Shown here piece after piece: positions 7,514-15,815 of a DNA stretch of 64,000 bases. Source of the DNA: Candidatus Gastranaerophilales bacterium (lineage in GTDB: Bacteria; Cyanobacteriota; Vampirovibrionia; Gastranaerophilales; Gastranaerophilaceae); contig CANQNW010000003.1 in assembly GCA_947625305.1 (NCBI GenBank), positions 1 through 64,000 of the forward strand, in the 5' to 3' direction. The notes beneath the pieces are model-generated. The model did no database searches. It saw only the letters and a program-made list of their open reading frames with translations, and had not been told where the DNA came from. Each line of letters begins with the position of its first letter. Positions within the stretch are counted from its first letter, which is position 1. A program made the translations under genes and the position numbers.

Positions 7514-9382
7514 CTACCTTACATAATACCGATTAAAAATCTCTGTTACATTTTTTTCTTTTTGGGTTGGTTTTTCTTTTTGAAGGATGTCTGCAAATTG
7601 TTTTAGGGTTATTGCGGATAATATTTTTCTGTCTTTTTCTTTTAATGTCATTTTATATTCGCTTATAAGTATGTCAATTATAACATCGCAGGGCAGAGAT
7701 AAAAATGTATCAACAATTTTACCGTCAAAATGTTTATTTTTGCCGTCAGTCATTATTTTTAGAGCATCATAAATGGGCATTCTGTTGCGGTAATGACGAA
7801 CTGATGTTATTGCATCAAATACATCGCTTACGGCAAGTATTCTTCCGCCTAAAGGAATTTCTTCGCCTTTTAAACCTCTAAAATATCCGCTCCCATCGTA
7901 TTTTTCATGATGAGATGCAGCAATTTCGGTAATTTCCGTAAATGATGAATTAATATTTGTTTTTCGCAAAATATCATAAGTGATTTTAACATGTTCTTTT
8001 ATATGTTCATATTCTTCTTTTGTAAGGGCGCCTTTTTTCTGTAAAACAGCATCTCGTATCCCGATTTTACCAATATCATGGAGCATTGCTGCCTTTGATA
8101 TTATTTGGGTTATATCACTATTTAATCCTAGTTTATTTGAAATTAATTCGGAATACAGCCTTACCCTGTTTGAATGCCCCAGTGTTATTTTATCTCTTGC
8201 ATCAATTGAAGCCGCTAAGGTATCAATAAATCCGTCAAAGATTTCTTTTTGCTCTTTTAACATCTGCTGTTGAATGTTAAATAATAGGTTATTTTCTATA
8301 GCAATACCGGCATTAGTTCCAATTGCAAGCAAAATTTCTTCATCATCAGGTGTAAATTCGCCGTCTTTCTTGTTTAAAACCTGAAATGCACCTATAATCT
8401 CAAATTTTATGTTTCTTATAGGCATGCACAGCATATTGTATGTTTTATATCCCGTATGTTTATCTATTTCCTTATTAAAACGGCTGTCTTTATAGGCATC
8501 TTTTATTCTTATTGTTTCTCCCGTTTTAACGGCATAACCCGCAAAACCTTTATCAGCAGAAAATCTTATTTCTTCGCTTTCCATTCCGAGTGCGACTTTT
8601 GACCATAATTCATTTTTGTCTTTATCATATAAAAATACACTGCATCTGTCGGCATTTAATACTATTTTTGTCTGTTCCGCTATTGTTATAAGCAGTTTAT
8701 CAAGGTTTGACTCCGCATTTACGGTTCTTGCAATCTCTGAAAGTGCATTTAAAAGTGTTGTATTTTGATTTTTATCTGCAGAACTTTCACTGCCTGATTT
8801 ATTGGGTATAGAACTGTTGGAATTTACAAAATTATCATAAAGTTTTTTTATTTCCTTGTATAATTTTTCGGGTATTTCTTTTGATTTTATTTGAGCAGCT
8901 TTTTCTATACAGGCATATGCCATTTTTGTATTTTGAAGTTTTATGTAGGTTAAAGCAAGTAATTCATTTACTTTAATATATAAAATCGGATAATCTTTTA
9001 ATTCGCTGCAGCAGTATGTCAGATAAAATAAAGCTTCATTATACTTATTTTCCATATAATAAATTTGTCCGAAGGCAAATTTATTTATTGCTATAATAGC
9101 TTTTTGCCCGCAGTTTTGAGCAAGAAACTTGGAATCCTCCAATAAATAAAGTGATTTAAAATAGTTTTCGGGATTAATAATATACTTAATTAAACCCAAT
9201 AAAGATAAACAAAGTGAAACATTAGGAATATCTTTTTTTGCAAGAAAAATTTTATGCGCTAATGATAAATTTTCTGCTGCTTTTATATAATCCTCATTTG
9301 CATATTGCAAAACAGCCTCATCGAGAATTTTAAAAACATTATTTATAATTTCTTTTTGTTTCGCCTTCTGTTTTAAGACCAT
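7514..9382 (-). CDS. TPR-GAF-HD-GYP signalling protein
   Basis: Helical TPR-like repeats occupy the N-terminal ~190 residues, followed by a GAF sensor domain (about 215-360) and an HD-GYP domain (about 390-570) with HDIGK, HHEKYDGSGY and GGRILAVSDVFDAITS. HD-GYP domains hydrolyse cyclic di-GMP (some cleave cGAMP); the GYP triad is GYF here. No transmembrane helix is seen. I place the start at the ATG at 9382, giving 622 residues: it has AAGGAT just upstream, and the promoter at 9410-9438 would begin transcription downstream of the earlier in-frame ATG at 9418. It is co-transcribed with the response regulator. Confidence 0.9.
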   Translation of the reverse strand: MVLKQKAKQKEIINNVFKILDEAVLQYANEDYIKAAENLSLAHKIFLAKKDIPNVSLCLSLLGLIKYIINPENYFKSLYLLEDSKFLAQNCGQKAIIAINKFAFGQIYYMENKYNEALFYLTYCCSELKDYPILYIKVNELLALTYIKLQNTKMAYACIEKAAQIKSKEIPEKLYKEIKKLYDNFVNSNSSIPNKSGSESSADKNQNTTLLNALSEIARTVNAESNLDKLLITIAEQTKIVLNADRCSVFLYDKDKNELWSKVALGMESEEIRFSADKGFAGYAVKTGETIRIKDAYKDSRFNKEIDKHTGYKTYNMLCMPIRNIKFEIIGAFQVLNKKDGEFTPDDEEILLAIGTNAGIAIENNLLFNIQQQMLKEQKEIFDGFIDTLAASIDARDKITLGHSNRVRLYSELISNKLGLNSDITQIISKAAMLHDIGKIGIRDAVLQKKGALTKEEYEHIKEHVKITYDILRKTNINSSFTEITEIAASHHEKYDGSGYFRGLKGEEIPLGGRILAVSDVFDAITSVRHYRNRMPIYDALKIMTDGKNKHFDGKIVDTFLSLPCDVIIDILISEYKMTLKEKDRKILSAITLKQFADILQKEKPTQKEKNVTEIFNRYYVR

Positions 9383-9409
9383 ATCAATCCTTAACAAAAT
9401 TATAGTTTC

Positions 9410-9438
9410 ATTATACAATATATTTTATGGATTTGTAA
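9410..9438 (-). promoter_or_regulatory. Predicted promoter of the HD-GYP/response-regulator operon
   Basis: On the minus strand, TTACAA (9438-9433), a 17-base spacer and a perfect TATAAT (9415-9410) form a strong sigma-70-type promoter. Initiation near 9403 excludes the ATG at 9418 and supports 9382 as the start. Confidence 0.6.
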
Positions 9439-9450
9439 TATGGGTAATAA

Positions 9451-10143
9451 ATGGAAAAAGTAAGTATAATAATTCCTGTTTATAATGAAAAAAATACTAT
9501 CCTTGACTTGTTAAAGATAGTTGAAAAATCCAATTTTTGCGGATTAGAAAAAGAAATAATTCTTATTGATGACGCATCTTATGATGGGTCGAGAGAAATT
9601 TTATTAAGCATTAAAGACAGATATAAAATATATTTTCATGAGAAAAATAAAGGAAAAGGTGCTGCAATAAGAACTGCTTTTAAATATGCAACGGGTGATT
9701 ATGTTGTTATTCAAGATGCAGATTTAGAGTATTCTCCTGCGGATTATGATAATTTATTGCCTTTATTAATTAATAATGAGGCGGATGTGGTATACGGCTC
9801 AAGATTTTTAAACAAAGAAAATCTTAAAAATTTTATGTTAAAAAATAAATTGGCAAATATGTTTTTAACCGTTTTAACAAATGTATTATACGGCTCTGCA
9901 ATTTCAGATATGGAAACCTGCTATAAAGCCTTTAAAAAAGAGGTAATAAAAAATATAAAAATAAAGTCAAACAGATTTAATTTTGAGCCTGAAATAACCG
10001 CAAAAATATTGAAAAAAAATTATAAACTTAAAGAAATTCCAATACAATATAACGGCAGAATTCATCAAGAAGGCAAAAAAATTGGCTGGAAAGACGGACT
10101 GCAGGCTATTTTTACTCTCTTTAAATATAAATTTACGGATTAG
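9451..10143 (+). CDS. Family 2 glycosyltransferase (dolichol-phosphate-sugar synthase-like)
   Basis: A 230-residue GT-A fold glycosyltransferase: VSIIIPVYNEKNTI at the N-terminus, EIILIDDASYDGS, NKGKGAAIRTAF, and the nucleotide/metal motif QDADLEYSP, then VYGSRFL. These features match polyprenyl-phosphate mannose/glucose synthases, which charge undecaprenyl phosphate with a sugar from a nucleotide donor on the cytoplasmic face. There is no C-terminal membrane domain, so it is the short soluble form. Lipid-linked sugars of this kind are the usual donors for GT39-like enzymes such as those at 22471 and 27186; that link is inferred. Confidence 0.88.
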   Translation: MEKVSIIIPVYNEKNTILDLLKIVEKSNFCGLEKEIILIDDASYDGSREILLSIKDRYKIYFHEKNKGKGAAIRTAFKYATGDYVVIQDADLEYSPADYDNLLPLLINNEADVVYGSRFLNKENLKNFMLKNKLANMFLTVLTNVLYGSAISDMETCYKAFKKEVIKNIKIKSNRFNFEPEITAKILKKNYKLKEIPIQYNGRIHQEGKKIGWKDGLQAIFTLFKYKFTD

Positions 10144-10151
10144 AGGTTAAT

Positions 10152-11066
10152 TTGAAAAAATCAATTATATTTTTCTTATTATTATCATTTATCGGATTAA
10201 GTGCTTACGGCGCTAAATATAAGGTTAATACGAGCGGAAAAGTTACCTCCGAAACAGGTCAGGTGCAAAATTCGGGAAATTCCGTTAAAAATGTTATTAA
10301 TAACTATCAGGCAAGCCCTTATGTCGCAAACAGGCAGGCTAATAAAGAAGGTGTCGGTATAATTAACATCGTTATGGACTACTCCGGTAGTATGTATGAT
10401 TGGATTCAAGCAGCACAAATGTATATGACCGCTATTGTTCAACAATTGCCTTCCAATACAAAAATAGGTTTCAGGGTTTTCGGGCATGACGGCGGAAATA
10501 ATCCATATACCCCCGTTATGGGCAAAGTAAAAAATATTATTCAGAAAAAAGACGGAAAATATAAAGTTCAAACAGCTAAATCGTCATATTTAGGGTCGAC
10601 TTCCGGCTCTTGTTCGGCCACTAGCCAAGTTGCAAAGGTTGAAACGAGTAATCCGTCTGCGCTATATAACGGAATGCGCTCTGTTGGTATCGGAGGTTCT
10701 ACTCCTCTCACCCTTGCTCTTGAACAGGCTGTAAATAACGACTTTTTAGGAATGGATAATACTACACCAAAGAAAATAATTCTTATAACCGACGGCGGTG
10801 AAAACTGCGGAGGCGACCCTTGTGCTTTTGCCAAAAACCTTATGGCAAAAAGAAAAGATATAATTATTGATGTTGTTCTTGTATCTTCATATTCAAGGTC
10901 ATTAACCTGCGTATCATCTTTAACGGGCGGAAAATTCTATAATCCTATTGATGTTCCAAGCTTTATGAATGTACTGTCAGAGTCAATGCAGGAACCTGCT
11001 GATAACATGCCCGCACCTCAGGAAAATAAACAGCCCGAACAGCAATACGAGTTTATTAAGGATTAA
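10152..11066 (+). CDS. Secreted von Willebrand factor A domain protein
   Basis: It begins with a TTG codon (AGAGGT upstream) and a clear signal peptide (residues 1-20, ending SAYG). The VWA domain starts near residue 68. The MIDAS motif DYSGSM (76-81), the threonine in GGSTPLTLAL and the aspartate in ITDGGENCGGDPC are all present, so metal-dependent ligand binding is likely. Several cysteines (CSATS, CGGDPC, TCVSS) suggest disulfides in the periplasm. The C-terminus is a Pro/Gln/Glu-rich tail. It overlaps the convergent zinc-ribbon TonB-like gene by 4 bases. The binding partner is unknown. Confidence 0.85.
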   Translation: MKKSIIFFLLLSFIGLSAYGAKYKVNTSGKVTSETGQVQNSGNSVKNVINNYQASPYVANRQANKEGVGIINIVMDYSGSMYDWIQAAQMYMTAIVQQLPSNTKIGFRVFGHDGGNNPYTPVMGKVKNIIQKKDGKYKVQTAKSSYLGSTSGSCSATSQVAKVETSNPSALYNGMRSVGIGGSTPLTLALEQAVNNDFLGMDNTTPKKIILITDGGENCGGDPCAFAKNLMAKRKDIIIDVVLVSSYSRSLTCVSSLTGGKFYNPIDVPSFMNVLSESMQEPADNMPAPQENKQPEQQYEFIKD

Positions 11067-12094
11067 CTTAAATCTATTTGAAATCTTCCGCCATATATTT
11101 GAACGGTTAAACGTAATGTTTCATTTTTGTAGCCCGAGGGCGGCGGATTATATGCGGGATTATTCATTACGGCTGAATACACCGCATCATTTAAGCTGTC
11201 ATTGTCTGACTGAAGCGCAAATGCTCTGTTTGTTAATTTGCCTGACGAGTTTATTTTAAATGTGATTACGCATTTTCCGTCGCCTATAACTTTTGTAAAA
11301 TCAATATCCGAGGAAATTCTGTTCCTGAGTGCTATTTTATATTGAAGTAATTCTTTTTTCATTTCAGCCGTATTAACTTTGGGAGTTGGAGTTAATGTTT
11401 TATCTGCGGGAAGTGATAATCCAAGCTTTTGAGTTTGAGTATTTTGCCGGGGCTGCGAAGGTTTTTGTACCTGAATTTGCGGGGCATTTGTTTGAGGCTG
11501 AGTTTGTTTTTGAACAGGCTGTGATTGTGTTTTAGTTATTTTAGGAGGTTTTGTTTGGGTTTTTGTCTGTTTTTTAGGCTCGGCGGTTGTTTTCTTGTTC
11601 AACGGCTGAGTTTTTTTTGTATCTGTTTTTTGAGTTTGTTTTGGCTGTTCTTTTATCTTTTCTTGATTATTTTGCTGTTCATTTCCGAAAGAAAACGTAA
11701 ATACTTGATTTTTGGGAGGATTAGGAGTTTGTTCTTTCTTTTGTTCTTGACTGGGAACTATAGGCATATCAGTCTGCGTTTGTGCAGGTTGAGTTTCAAT
11801 AGGCTTTACATCCTTTTTGGAAATACTTTTTAAGTGAAAAACACCTGTTATTATCAAGATAATACATAAACCTAATATGCAGGATAAAATTATATATGTG
11901 TAGTCTTTTTTCGGTTCTGTCGGAATTTGCGGCTGAGGTTGAATTTCCTCGGAATTTTCTTTGGTTATTTTTTTATTGGTCTCTTTTTTTGCGGGGGCAG
12001 TAATTATTCCGATTTCTTCAAAATTATTATTTCCACATTCGCAAAACGGGGGTTTATCTTTATATTCTTTTCCGCAGTCAGTACATTTATACAT
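11063..12094 (-). CDS. TonB-like protein with cytoplasmic zinc ribbon
   Basis: A zinc ribbon at the extreme N-terminus (Cys4, Cys7, Cys18, Cys20) would lie in the cytoplasm, followed by one transmembrane helix (about 66-88). A long Pro/Gln/Thr/Lys-rich linker (about 95-235) would span the periplasm, ending in a TonB/TolA C-terminal-type domain (about 250-343, with VITFKINSSGKLTN and the spaced AVYSAVMNNPAYNPPP). TonB proteins transmit inner-membrane energy to outer-membrane partners; the zinc ribbon is not part of the classic architecture. It is the last gene of an operon with a second TonB-like protein 14 bases upstream. Confidence 0.75.
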   Translation of the reverse strand: MYKCTDCGKEYKDKPPFCECGNNNFEEIGIITAPAKKETNKKITKENSEEIQPQPQIPTEPKKDYTYIILSCILGLCIILIITGVFHLKSISKKDVKPIETQPAQTQTDMPIVPSQEQKKEQTPNPPKNQVFTFSFGNEQQNNQEKIKEQPKQTQKTDTKKTQPLNKKTTAEPKKQTKTQTKPPKITKTQSQPVQKQTQPQTNAPQIQVQKPSQPRQNTQTQKLGLSLPADKTLTPTPKVNTAEMKKELLQYKIALRNRISSDIDFTKVIGDGKCVITFKINSSGKLTNRAFALQSDNDSLNDAVYSAVMNNPAYNPPPSGYKNETLRLTVQIYGGRFQIDLS

Positions 12095-12108
12095 ATTTTG
12101 CCTTGTTC

Positions 12109-12990
12109 CTAATTTGTTATTTTTTCCGTATCACTATAATCTTTAGGTGTAGAATATTTTGCAGTTTTAGATATTTTCCAAGCTCCCTGGGCAGTTGTTG
12201 TAAATCTTTTTGAGCCTTGGGGGAAATTTAATATTTCCTTCCCCTGATAACTTCTTATGACTGGCGCTATATATTGAATAGCATAGGGGGTATACTCCGG
12301 GGTCGTTGACCAGGTTTTTACATTGTTTATTTTACCATATTTATCAACATCAAATGAAAATTTAAATATTATCCCTTCTTGTATTGAGGGTAATTTTACA
12401 TCATTCATTATTTTATTTTGAAGGTCAGAGCGCCATTTATTCCATAAGATTACTTCTTCTTCTTCCGTTAATTCTTTTGGCTCGGTATTTTTTTGAACTA
12501 TTGTATTTTCTTCTTTTACGGAAGGCAGGGTTTGTGTTTTTACTGGAGTTTGAGTTTGTTCTTGTTTTACTGCTTTTGCAGGTGTTGTTGTTTTAACTTC
12601 AGATTTTGTTTGTTTTTCAGGGACACTCATTTGCTTTTGTACTGTTGACTGTTTTTGTGAGGAGGTTGTTTTTTGAGGTATTTGTTTTGTTGTTGTTTGC
12701 TTTTGTGTAACAGGATTAATTGCAATTTTTACCTGTTCTGATTTTGTTGTTATTTCAGGTTCATCTTTTATTGTTTTTATTTTTTGTTCATACCTGTTTT
12801 GAGTTTGAATTGTATTTACCAGAGTTGGAATATTTTTAATTTCTTCTTTTTTTGTTTGTTCTTGTTCGGAGATTTCAAAATCTGAATTATAAACAAATAA
12901 TTTTTTATGCATATCAGGCTGTTTAACCCCGATAATCAGTGTTAATATAACTAATATTATAATAACTGTAGTTAAAAAAACTCTTTGCAA
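12109..12990 (-). CDS. TonB/TolA-like periplasm-spanning protein
   Basis: A 293-residue protein with an N-terminal membrane anchor (residues 4-22), a Gln/Thr/Lys/Pro-rich low-complexity linker (about 50-175) and a C-terminal domain beginning ILWNKWRSDLQNKIM with a TonB-C-like strand FSFDVDKYGKINNVKTW. The start is TTG at 12990, preceded by GGAAAG; later ATGs would remove the anchor. It lies 2 bases after the upstream membrane gene. Two TonB-like proteins in one operon suggest a dedicated trans-envelope machine, perhaps linked with the VWA protein. Assignment of the C-terminal domain rests on pattern and architecture. Confidence 0.65.
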   Translation of the reverse strand: MQRVFLTTVIIILVILTLIIGVKQPDMHKKLFVYNSDFEISEQEQTKKEEIKNIPTLVNTIQTQNRYEQKIKTIKDEPEITTKSEQVKIAINPVTQKQTTTKQIPQKTTSSQKQSTVQKQMSVPEKQTKSEVKTTTPAKAVKQEQTQTPVKTQTLPSVKEENTIVQKNTEPKELTEEEEVILWNKWRSDLQNKIMNDVKLPSIQEGIIFKFSFDVDKYGKINNVKTWSTTPEYTPYAIQYIAPVIRSYQGKEILNFPQGSKRFTTTAQGAWKISKTAKYSTPKDYSDTEKITN

Positions 12991-12992
12991 AA

Positions 12993-14588
12993 TTATCTTT
13001 CCATCTTAGCTAATAATTCATTGCCGGTATCAATTTGAAATCTTGTTTTACTAAGCATAAAAGTTTCTGCTATAAGTAATGCGGTTGGAACTAATGCGCC
13101 TAAAAAGCTTATTAATATTCCCGTAAAATCTTCGCCCATTTCCTGCATAAAGTATGAAACATTCATTGTAAACTCAATAAATATAATACAAAGCCCTATA
13201 ACAAAAGAACGGCGCAAATCGATGTTAAGCTGTTGTATTCCCTGTAAGCCGTATATTCTTACTCCATGGGTCATGTAATCGCTAAAACCGTCATTTTTGA
13301 TAACATTTGAAGCTTGAATTTTTCTGTTGCATAAAAATGCGTTTACAAATATGAAAAATGCAAAAATAATCATAAAAGAGGCAAGAGATAAAAATACGGG
13401 GCTGAACTTTAATGTTGATATCCTTATCCAGCCTGCAGCTTCGGGGAAACACATTGCAAGTGTATTAGATACTCCGTATGCCAAAAAGGGTGCCGTTAAT
13501 ATCCCTAAAAATATTTCAAACCCTGATTTTACCTGCAAATTAAATAAAGTATCTTTTAAATTTTTAATGTGTACCTTGCTTAAAGTATTTATATATCTTT
13601 CTATCCATTGACGGTATTCTCTTAAAACCAGTTCAAAATCTTCTCTGTATTCGTATTTATTAAGTTCTTTAGATAATTCAACATTATTATACTTATAATA
13701 TCCGCATCCTATACCTATAATTATGCACATAAGAGTTAAAAATAAAGATATAAATACCGCAAAAAACGGCATTGTTTTAGGGCTTACATAGTATAAAAGA
13801 TTTATAATATAAACTCCCGAATAAAATAAAACGGAAAAAACAAGCATAAGTTTTTCGCCTATATATGCACTTATCGGGGCTTGTAAGGTTCTGTTTTGAA
13901 GCATTAAGAATATTCCCTGCTTAAATACAAGCCCTATTGCATATACAAGGAGCGAAAATACGACTATAAGCTTAATATTTACAGGCATTTGAAGGATATT
14001 CCCCGCCTCTTTTAACGGCAGACCCGCAAAATAATTGGAACATCCGAATGCTAATAATATTGAAGCCAATACCAATGCAATATGAAGCAAAATCCCTGTT
14101 TTAGAATTCATTGATAATTTATGTGTCAGTTCATTTATGTTGTAATAAACCTCTTTTATTATGGAAGTTCTTGCTTCTTCAATTTCTGCTTTTCGTTTTT
14201 CAAGCTTTAATTTTGCCGCAGTATTAACTTTTTCACCGTAAAAATCTTTTAAATCATCTTCCGTAAGCTGTTCTGATGCTACTTTAAATCCGCCCGAGCC
14301 TTCATTTATTCTTATTTGAATAAATTCATCGGAATCTTTAACAAGCAGTCTGCAGGTTTTATCCACTTCTATTGTTTGAGGCAAAGGAGCGCCTTTAAAC
14401 AGAATATTTTTACAGTTAAATTGATTTAAAATTGTACATCTGTTTTTTTTAATATCATATTTAATTGTGAGCATAAAATCAAAACCAAAATTTACGCAAA
14501 AATCGTAGCCTTCTTTTGATGAAATATTTACAAGTTCTTTATCTTTAAAGGTTTTTTCGCTGTTTTTGGTGATAACGGAAAATGTCAT
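12993..14588 (-). CDS. Uncharacterised polytopic membrane protein
   Basis: I do not recognise a family. The first ~110 residues are soluble and beta-rich, like a small cytoplasmic FHA-type or sensor domain; a charged helical stretch (about 130-165) follows. About eight transmembrane helices then run to residue ~520 (LLHIALVLASILLAFGC is the first), with a long soluble loop near 305-350. AGGGAG precedes the ATG. Its position between the VirB10-like secreted protein and two TonB-like proteins suggests an inner-membrane component, possibly energising or scaffolding, of the same envelope system. This is inference from context. Confidence 0.7.
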   Translation of the reverse strand: MTFSVITKNSEKTFKDKELVNISSKEGYDFCVNFGFDFMLTIKYDIKKNRCTILNQFNCKNILFKGAPLPQTIEVDKTCRLLVKDSDEFIQIRINEGSGGFKVASEQLTEDDLKDFYGEKVNTAAKLKLEKRKAEIEEARTSIIKEVYYNINELTHKLSMNSKTGILLHIALVLASILLAFGCSNYFAGLPLKEAGNILQMPVNIKLIVVFSLLVYAIGLVFKQGIFLMLQNRTLQAPISAYIGEKLMLVFSVLFYSGVYIINLLYYVSPKTMPFFAVFISLFLTLMCIIIGIGCGYYKYNNVELSKELNKYEYREDFELVLREYRQWIERYINTLSKVHIKNLKDTLFNLQVKSGFEIFLGILTAPFLAYGVSNTLAMCFPEAAGWIRISTLKFSPVFLSLASFMIIFAFFIFVNAFLCNRKIQASNVIKNDGFSDYMTHGVRIYGLQGIQQLNIDLRRSFVIGLCIIFIEFTMNVSYFMQEMGEDFTGILISFLGALVPTALLIAETFMLSKTRFQIDTGNELLAKMER

Positions 14589-14611
14589 TTATGTCTCCCT
14601 TACAAAAGTTA

Positions 14612-15664
14612 TTAGTAGTTAATAACAACATCAATATTATTTTGAAGAACAACTTCAACGGTAGTAAATGCGGGGATTTCGGCATCAATACCTTTATCTG
14701 CGGCAGAAGTAATAAGCGCACCGCCTCCGCCCATTCCTGCACCTATTGCAGCCCCTTGCCAAACATTTTCTGCACCGCCTCCGCCTAAAAGTCCGAATAA
14801 TGCTCCGACTGCAGCACCGACTAAAGCCGAGGTCGCTACTTTTTGTGCGGTTGAACTTACTATTCCGTCATTTGATACATTGAAATCTATTTGTTTTGTT
14901 GTTATATCGTAGGTTTTACCGTCAGGTGTTACTATTTTATTAAATGTTATTCTTACAAAACCGTTTCTCATTGCATATTGTGCATGATGGGCTTTTATTA
15001 CCTGCCCGTAAAGTATACTTCCCTGAGCAGCTATTATGTGGTTATCTTTTGTTTTCCAATCGCTGTTTAATACACCTATAATGTTATCGCCCTCATTTGC
15101 AGTTGCCGTATTGATTGCGTTTTGTAAGTATACATCAAGTGTATCGCCTTTTCCGACTTTGCCTACGTAACCTGAAAGTGTTGTAGATGGCTGTGCTTTA
15201 GGAGAATTTGTCGTAACGGTATTTGGTACAGATGCTTTAGGTTCATCAAAACTGTATTTTTTCTTTTCACCTGTAAGGGTTCTTCTTGCTATTTGTGAAA
15301 AGTTATTTATCTGAACCGCATTTTCGCTTTCAGAGTATGTATAATCTTGTTTTTTTATATTTTTTATTATTGCTTTATTGAGTTTTTTGCTTGAATTATT
15401 TGATTCATAGTAATAAAATAAATTTTTTCCGTCCTGCTGAAATACTATTACCGCATAATCATTGGGGTCATCAACAGGTATTGCCAAGTATGGATTTTTC
15501 TTTTCAATTTTATAATCCTTTTCCGAAATAATTCTTTCGGTCTGCGAGGATATTGATGATTTATCCGCATTATAAATGTAATAAAGCTTACTTAATGCAA
15601 AACAGGGATTAACGGTAAACATCATATAAATTAAAGTAACAATAAATGCAATATATCTTTTCAT
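14612..15664 (-). CDS. Secreted VirB10/TrbI-like protein with glycine zipper
   Basis: A signal peptide at residues 1-24 (MKRYIAFIVTLIYMMF..CFA) is followed by a variable region. A domain with GDTLDVYLQNAIN, QGSILYGQVIKA and VRITFNKIVTPDGKTYDI resembles the C-terminal beta-barrel domain of VirB10/TrbI proteins. Near the end a glycine-rich hydrophobic hairpin (about 280-325) resembles a glycine zipper able to insert in a membrane. I chose the ATG at 15664 (350 residues): the promoter at 15704-15731 would start transcription after the earlier ATG at 15712. No other type IV secretion genes are present, so conjugation is not implied. Confidence 0.65.
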   Translation of the reverse strand: MKRYIAFIVTLIYMMFTVNPCFALSKLYYIYNADKSSISSQTERIISEKDYKIEKKNPYLAIPVDDPNDYAVIVFQQDGKNLFYYYESNNSSKKLNKAIIKNIKKQDYTYSESENAVQINNFSQIARRTLTGEKKKYSFDEPKASVPNTVTTNSPKAQPSTTLSGYVGKVGKGDTLDVYLQNAINTATANEGDNIIGVLNSDWKTKDNHIIAAQGSILYGQVIKAHHAQYAMRNGFVRITFNKIVTPDGKTYDITTKQIDFNVSNDGIVSSTAQKVATSALVGAAVGALFGLLGGGGAENVWQGAAIGAGMGGGGALITSAADKGIDAEIPAFTTVEVVLQNNIDVVINY

Positions 15665-15703
15665 AAAAAATGCCCTTTTTTTGGAAGTTCCAACATTATT
15701 CAT

Positions 15704-15731
15704 ATTATACAATAATACAGAATTTATTCAA
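15704..15731 (-). promoter_or_regulatory. Predicted promoter of the VirB10-like/TonB-like operon
   Basis: On the minus strand TTGAAT (15731-15726), a 16-base spacer and TATAAT (15709-15704). Initiation near 15697 fixes the downstream start at 15664 and would serve the four-gene operon ending at 11063. Confidence 0.5.
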
Positions 15732-15815
15732 AAGTAAACTTAAAAATAGTATGGTTAGGGATGTTTTGACTTATTAAAAGATTTATACCTGAATTGTAAG
15801 AAATTTGGGGATAAA

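Noticed and set aside
9383-9418. Upstream ATG of the HD-GYP gene
   Set aside because: It lies upstream of the predicted transcription start and has no ribosome binding site; 9382 has both in its favour.
14612-15664. Type IV secretion or conjugation system
   Set aside because: Only a VirB10-like barrel domain is seen; no VirB4, VirD4, relaxase or other components are present nearby.
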